From Alphaproteobacteria bacterium (GTDB lineage: Bacteria > Pseudomonadota > Alphaproteobacteria > Rhodobacterales > Rhodobacteraceae): DNA of 64,000 bases. A program made the position numbers and the translations under genes. Positions 62,888-64,000 of the stretch are shown piece after piece. Positions within the stretch are counted from its first letter, which is position 1, and every line of letters starts with the position of its first letter. The DNA lies in contig JAUIBL010000009.1 of the NCBI GenBank assembly GCA_030428355.1, forward strand, positions 1 to 64,000. The letters run 5' to 3'. The notes beneath the pieces were generated by a model. It worked only from the letters and a program-made list of their open reading frames with translations. It was not told the origin of the DNA and made no database searches.

Positions 62888-63735
62888 TGGACGTTGAAGC
62901 CCTGCTTTTGCCCTTCCGCTTTGCATTTATGCAAAACGCTTTCCTCATCTCTATGATGGTGGCGGTGCCCACCGCGCTGCTCTCCTGCTTTCTCGTGCTC
63001 AAGGGCTGGGCGCTCATGGGGGATGCGGTCAGCCATGCTGTCCTGCCGGGCATCGTTCTGGCCTATATTTTTGGCATCCCGCTGATCGTCGGAGCCTTCG
63101 CCGCAGGCATGACCTGCGCGATCGCAACGGGCTATCTGTCGACCAACAGCCGGGTCAAGGAGGACACGGTGATGGGTGTCGTCTTTTCAGGTATGTTCGG
63201 CCTCGGGATCGTGCTCTATGTCGCGGTCGAGACGAGCGCCCATCTCGATCACATCCTCTTCGGCAACATGCTTGGGGTCGAGCCGCACGAGCTTTGGACC
63301 GCAGGCATCATCTCGGCGCTGGTTGCCGGGGTGCTGGTGCTCAAGTGGAAAGACTGGCTGCTGCACAGCTTTGATCCGGCTCAGGCGCAGGCCTCGGGCC
63401 TCTGGGTCAATGCGCTGCACTACGGCATGTTGACAGCCCTGTCGCTGACCATCGTGGCCACGCTGTCGGCGGCGGGCCTCATCCTCGCCATCGGGTTGTT
63501 GATCGCGCCGGGTGCGATTGCCTTCCTGCTGGTGCGACAGTTCAAGACAATGCTCTGGGTTGCGGTCGGGGTGAACATGGCGGCGATGCTGCTCGGCACT
63601 TACCTCAGCTTCTTTCTCGACAGCGCTCCGGCACCGACCATCATCCTGATCCTCAGTGCTGTCTTCGTTGTGGCCTTCATCCGTCGCCAGATGCTGACCC
63701 GTCGCGCCTCCCGCCTGCGCGTCCAGCGGGGGTAG
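62884..63735 (+). CDS. metal ABC transporter permease SitD-like
   Basis: A 283-residue ABC-3 permease, paralogue of SitC. LLPFRFAFMQNAFLISMMVAV opens it, with LKGWALMGDAVSHAVLPGIVLAY as the hallmark segment. ATLSAAGLILAIGLLIAPGAIAFLL (core AGLILAIGLLIAPGA) is the conserved metal-path helix. It overlaps sitC (ATGA). The basic C-terminus (RRQMLTRRASRLRVQRG) ends four bases before the repeat chain at 63739. Confidence 0.92.
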   Translation: MMDVEALLLPFRFAFMQNAFLISMMVAVPTALLSCFLVLKGWALMGDAVSHAVLPGIVLAYIFGIPLIVGAFAAGMTCAIATGYLSTNSRVKEDTVMGVVFSGMFGLGIVLYVAVETSAHLDHILFGNMLGVEPHELWTAGIISALVAGVLVLKWKDWLLHSFDPAQAQASGLWVNALHYGMLTALSLTIVATLSAAGLILAIGLLIAPGAIAFLLVRQFKTMLWVAVGVNMAAMLLGTYLSFFLDSAPAPTIILILSAVFVVAFIRRQMLTRRASRLRVQRG

Positions 63736-63738
63736 GGC

Positions 63739-63807
63739 GAAGGACTTTCGAAAGTTCTTCCCAACGCGGTTTCGAAACCGCGTGCCAAGCCCTTTCTTAA
63801 GGGCTTG
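63739..63807. repeat. chain of three inverted repeats between sitD and pgm
   Basis: GAAGGACTTTC/GAAAGTTCTTC (63739-63760), ACGCGGTTTC/GAAACCGCGT (63764-63783) and CAAGCCCTT/AAGGGCTTG (63786-63807). The first two are near-perfect palindromes without a loop. The chain lies between convergent genes and probably acts as a bidirectional stop. Confidence 0.7.
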
Positions 63808-63813
63808 CCCCGC

Positions 63814-64000
63814 TCAGGTCATCACGTCCGGCGCTGTCCGACCCGTACGCTCGGTCAAGCCACTGATCAGCGCCGTCGCGTCCGCGATGTCCTTGAGCGC
63901 CGTCTGCGTCTCGATGTTCAGATCGCCCTCAGGGGCCTCGTACCTCTCTAGATAGACCCGCAGCGTCGCGCCCTCGGTGCCGGTGCCAGACAGACGCAGC
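63814..64000 (-). CDS. pgm: phosphoglucomutase, C-terminal fragment
   Basis: The last 61 codons on the minus strand; the gene continues beyond the right edge. The peptide contains RLSGTGTEGATLRVYLERYE, the phosphate-binding loop of domain 4 of alpha-D-glucose phosphate-specific phosphoglucomutase. It ends GLTERTGRTAPDVMT. The enzyme interconverts glucose 1-phosphate and glucose 6-phosphate. It is convergent with sitABCD across the repeat chain at 63739. The assignment rests only on this C-terminal block, which is distinctive. Confidence 0.88.
   Translation of the reverse strand, partial: LRLSGTGTEGATLRVYLERYEAPEGDLNIETQTALKDIADATALISGLTERTGRTAPDVMT

Overview
The window looks like a chromosomal segment of a Rhodobacterales (Roseobacter-group) alphaproteobacterium. 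The evidence is the GcrA cell-cycle regulator, phosphatidylcholine synthase, the Hsp20-DUF1150 pair, DUF2161, TIGR04076 and Hint-domain proteins, a CIRCE-controlled groESL operon, high GC, dense ATGA-type gene overlaps, and chains of inverted repeats at gene ends. No insertion sequence, prophage, CRISPR array or rRNA operon was seen. One tRNA (Lys, UUU) is present. All assignments come from reading the sequence; no database search was run.

Layout. (1) 1-9235, minus strand: the translation/SRP block ffh - five tandem GNAT acetyltransferases - chorismate mutase - rpsP - MipA-like porin - rimM - sulfotransferase - hypothetical - trmD - rplS. (2) 9443-13662: azoreductase with a divergent LysR regulator, an EamA exporter, a TraB/GumN protein and a DUF2161 nuclease-fold protein. 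(3) 13666-19043: a secreted VWA protein with six tandem beta-type repeats, divergent from an NMT1-type ABC importer. (4) 19098-21303: groESL with promoter, CIRCE and terminator. (5) 21453-27780: EamA transporter, secreted lipase, solitary PhnM, PurEK, DUF465, Hsp20-DUF1150 and an M23 peptidase. (6) 27890-36772: fused ATP sulfurylase/APS kinase, FNR-box cytochrome c peroxidase, TrxB/Lrp, a Hint protein, and the PgeF-MidA-Lgt operon. (7) 36866-44774: UbiK, an aldo/keto reductase-Rid fusion, and a divergent operon of TIGR04076, a second aldo/keto reductase and a complete branched-chain-type ABC importer. (8) 45273-52454: YbjN, ProC, CsaA, a hydroxyacid dehydrogenase, a KAS III-like enzyme, PRC-barrel protein, thymidine kinase, HTH protein, IMPACT-fold protein, DgkA and a DCC protein. 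(9) 52499-59674: RimO, GcrA, an ABC-2 permease, EamA, Pcs, MtaB and DapF. (10) 59775-64000: tRNA-Lys, a SitABCD metal importer with a candidate Mur/Fur operator, and the 3' end of pgm.

How the genes work together. Most genes are core housekeeping: ribosome and tRNA maturation, SRP, purine, proline, lysine and lipid synthesis, and protein quality control. The accessory functions are three ABC importers, three EamA transporters and small redox or surface modules. Control sites readable from sequence are a CIRCE at groESL, an FNR box at the peroxidase gene, a possible Mur/Fur box at sitA, and a terminator-like hairpin inside the gcrA leader.

The least conventional features are the five-gene acetyltransferase array, the six-repeat VWA protein, the linked aldo/keto reductase-Rid-transporter neighbourhood (one reductase lacks the tetrad histidine and the Rid domain lacks its arginine), a DapF with serine at the second catalytic cysteine position, a Hint domain without its nucleophile, and mosaics of back-to-back inverted repeats at 44811, 52499, 57533, 60977 and 63739.
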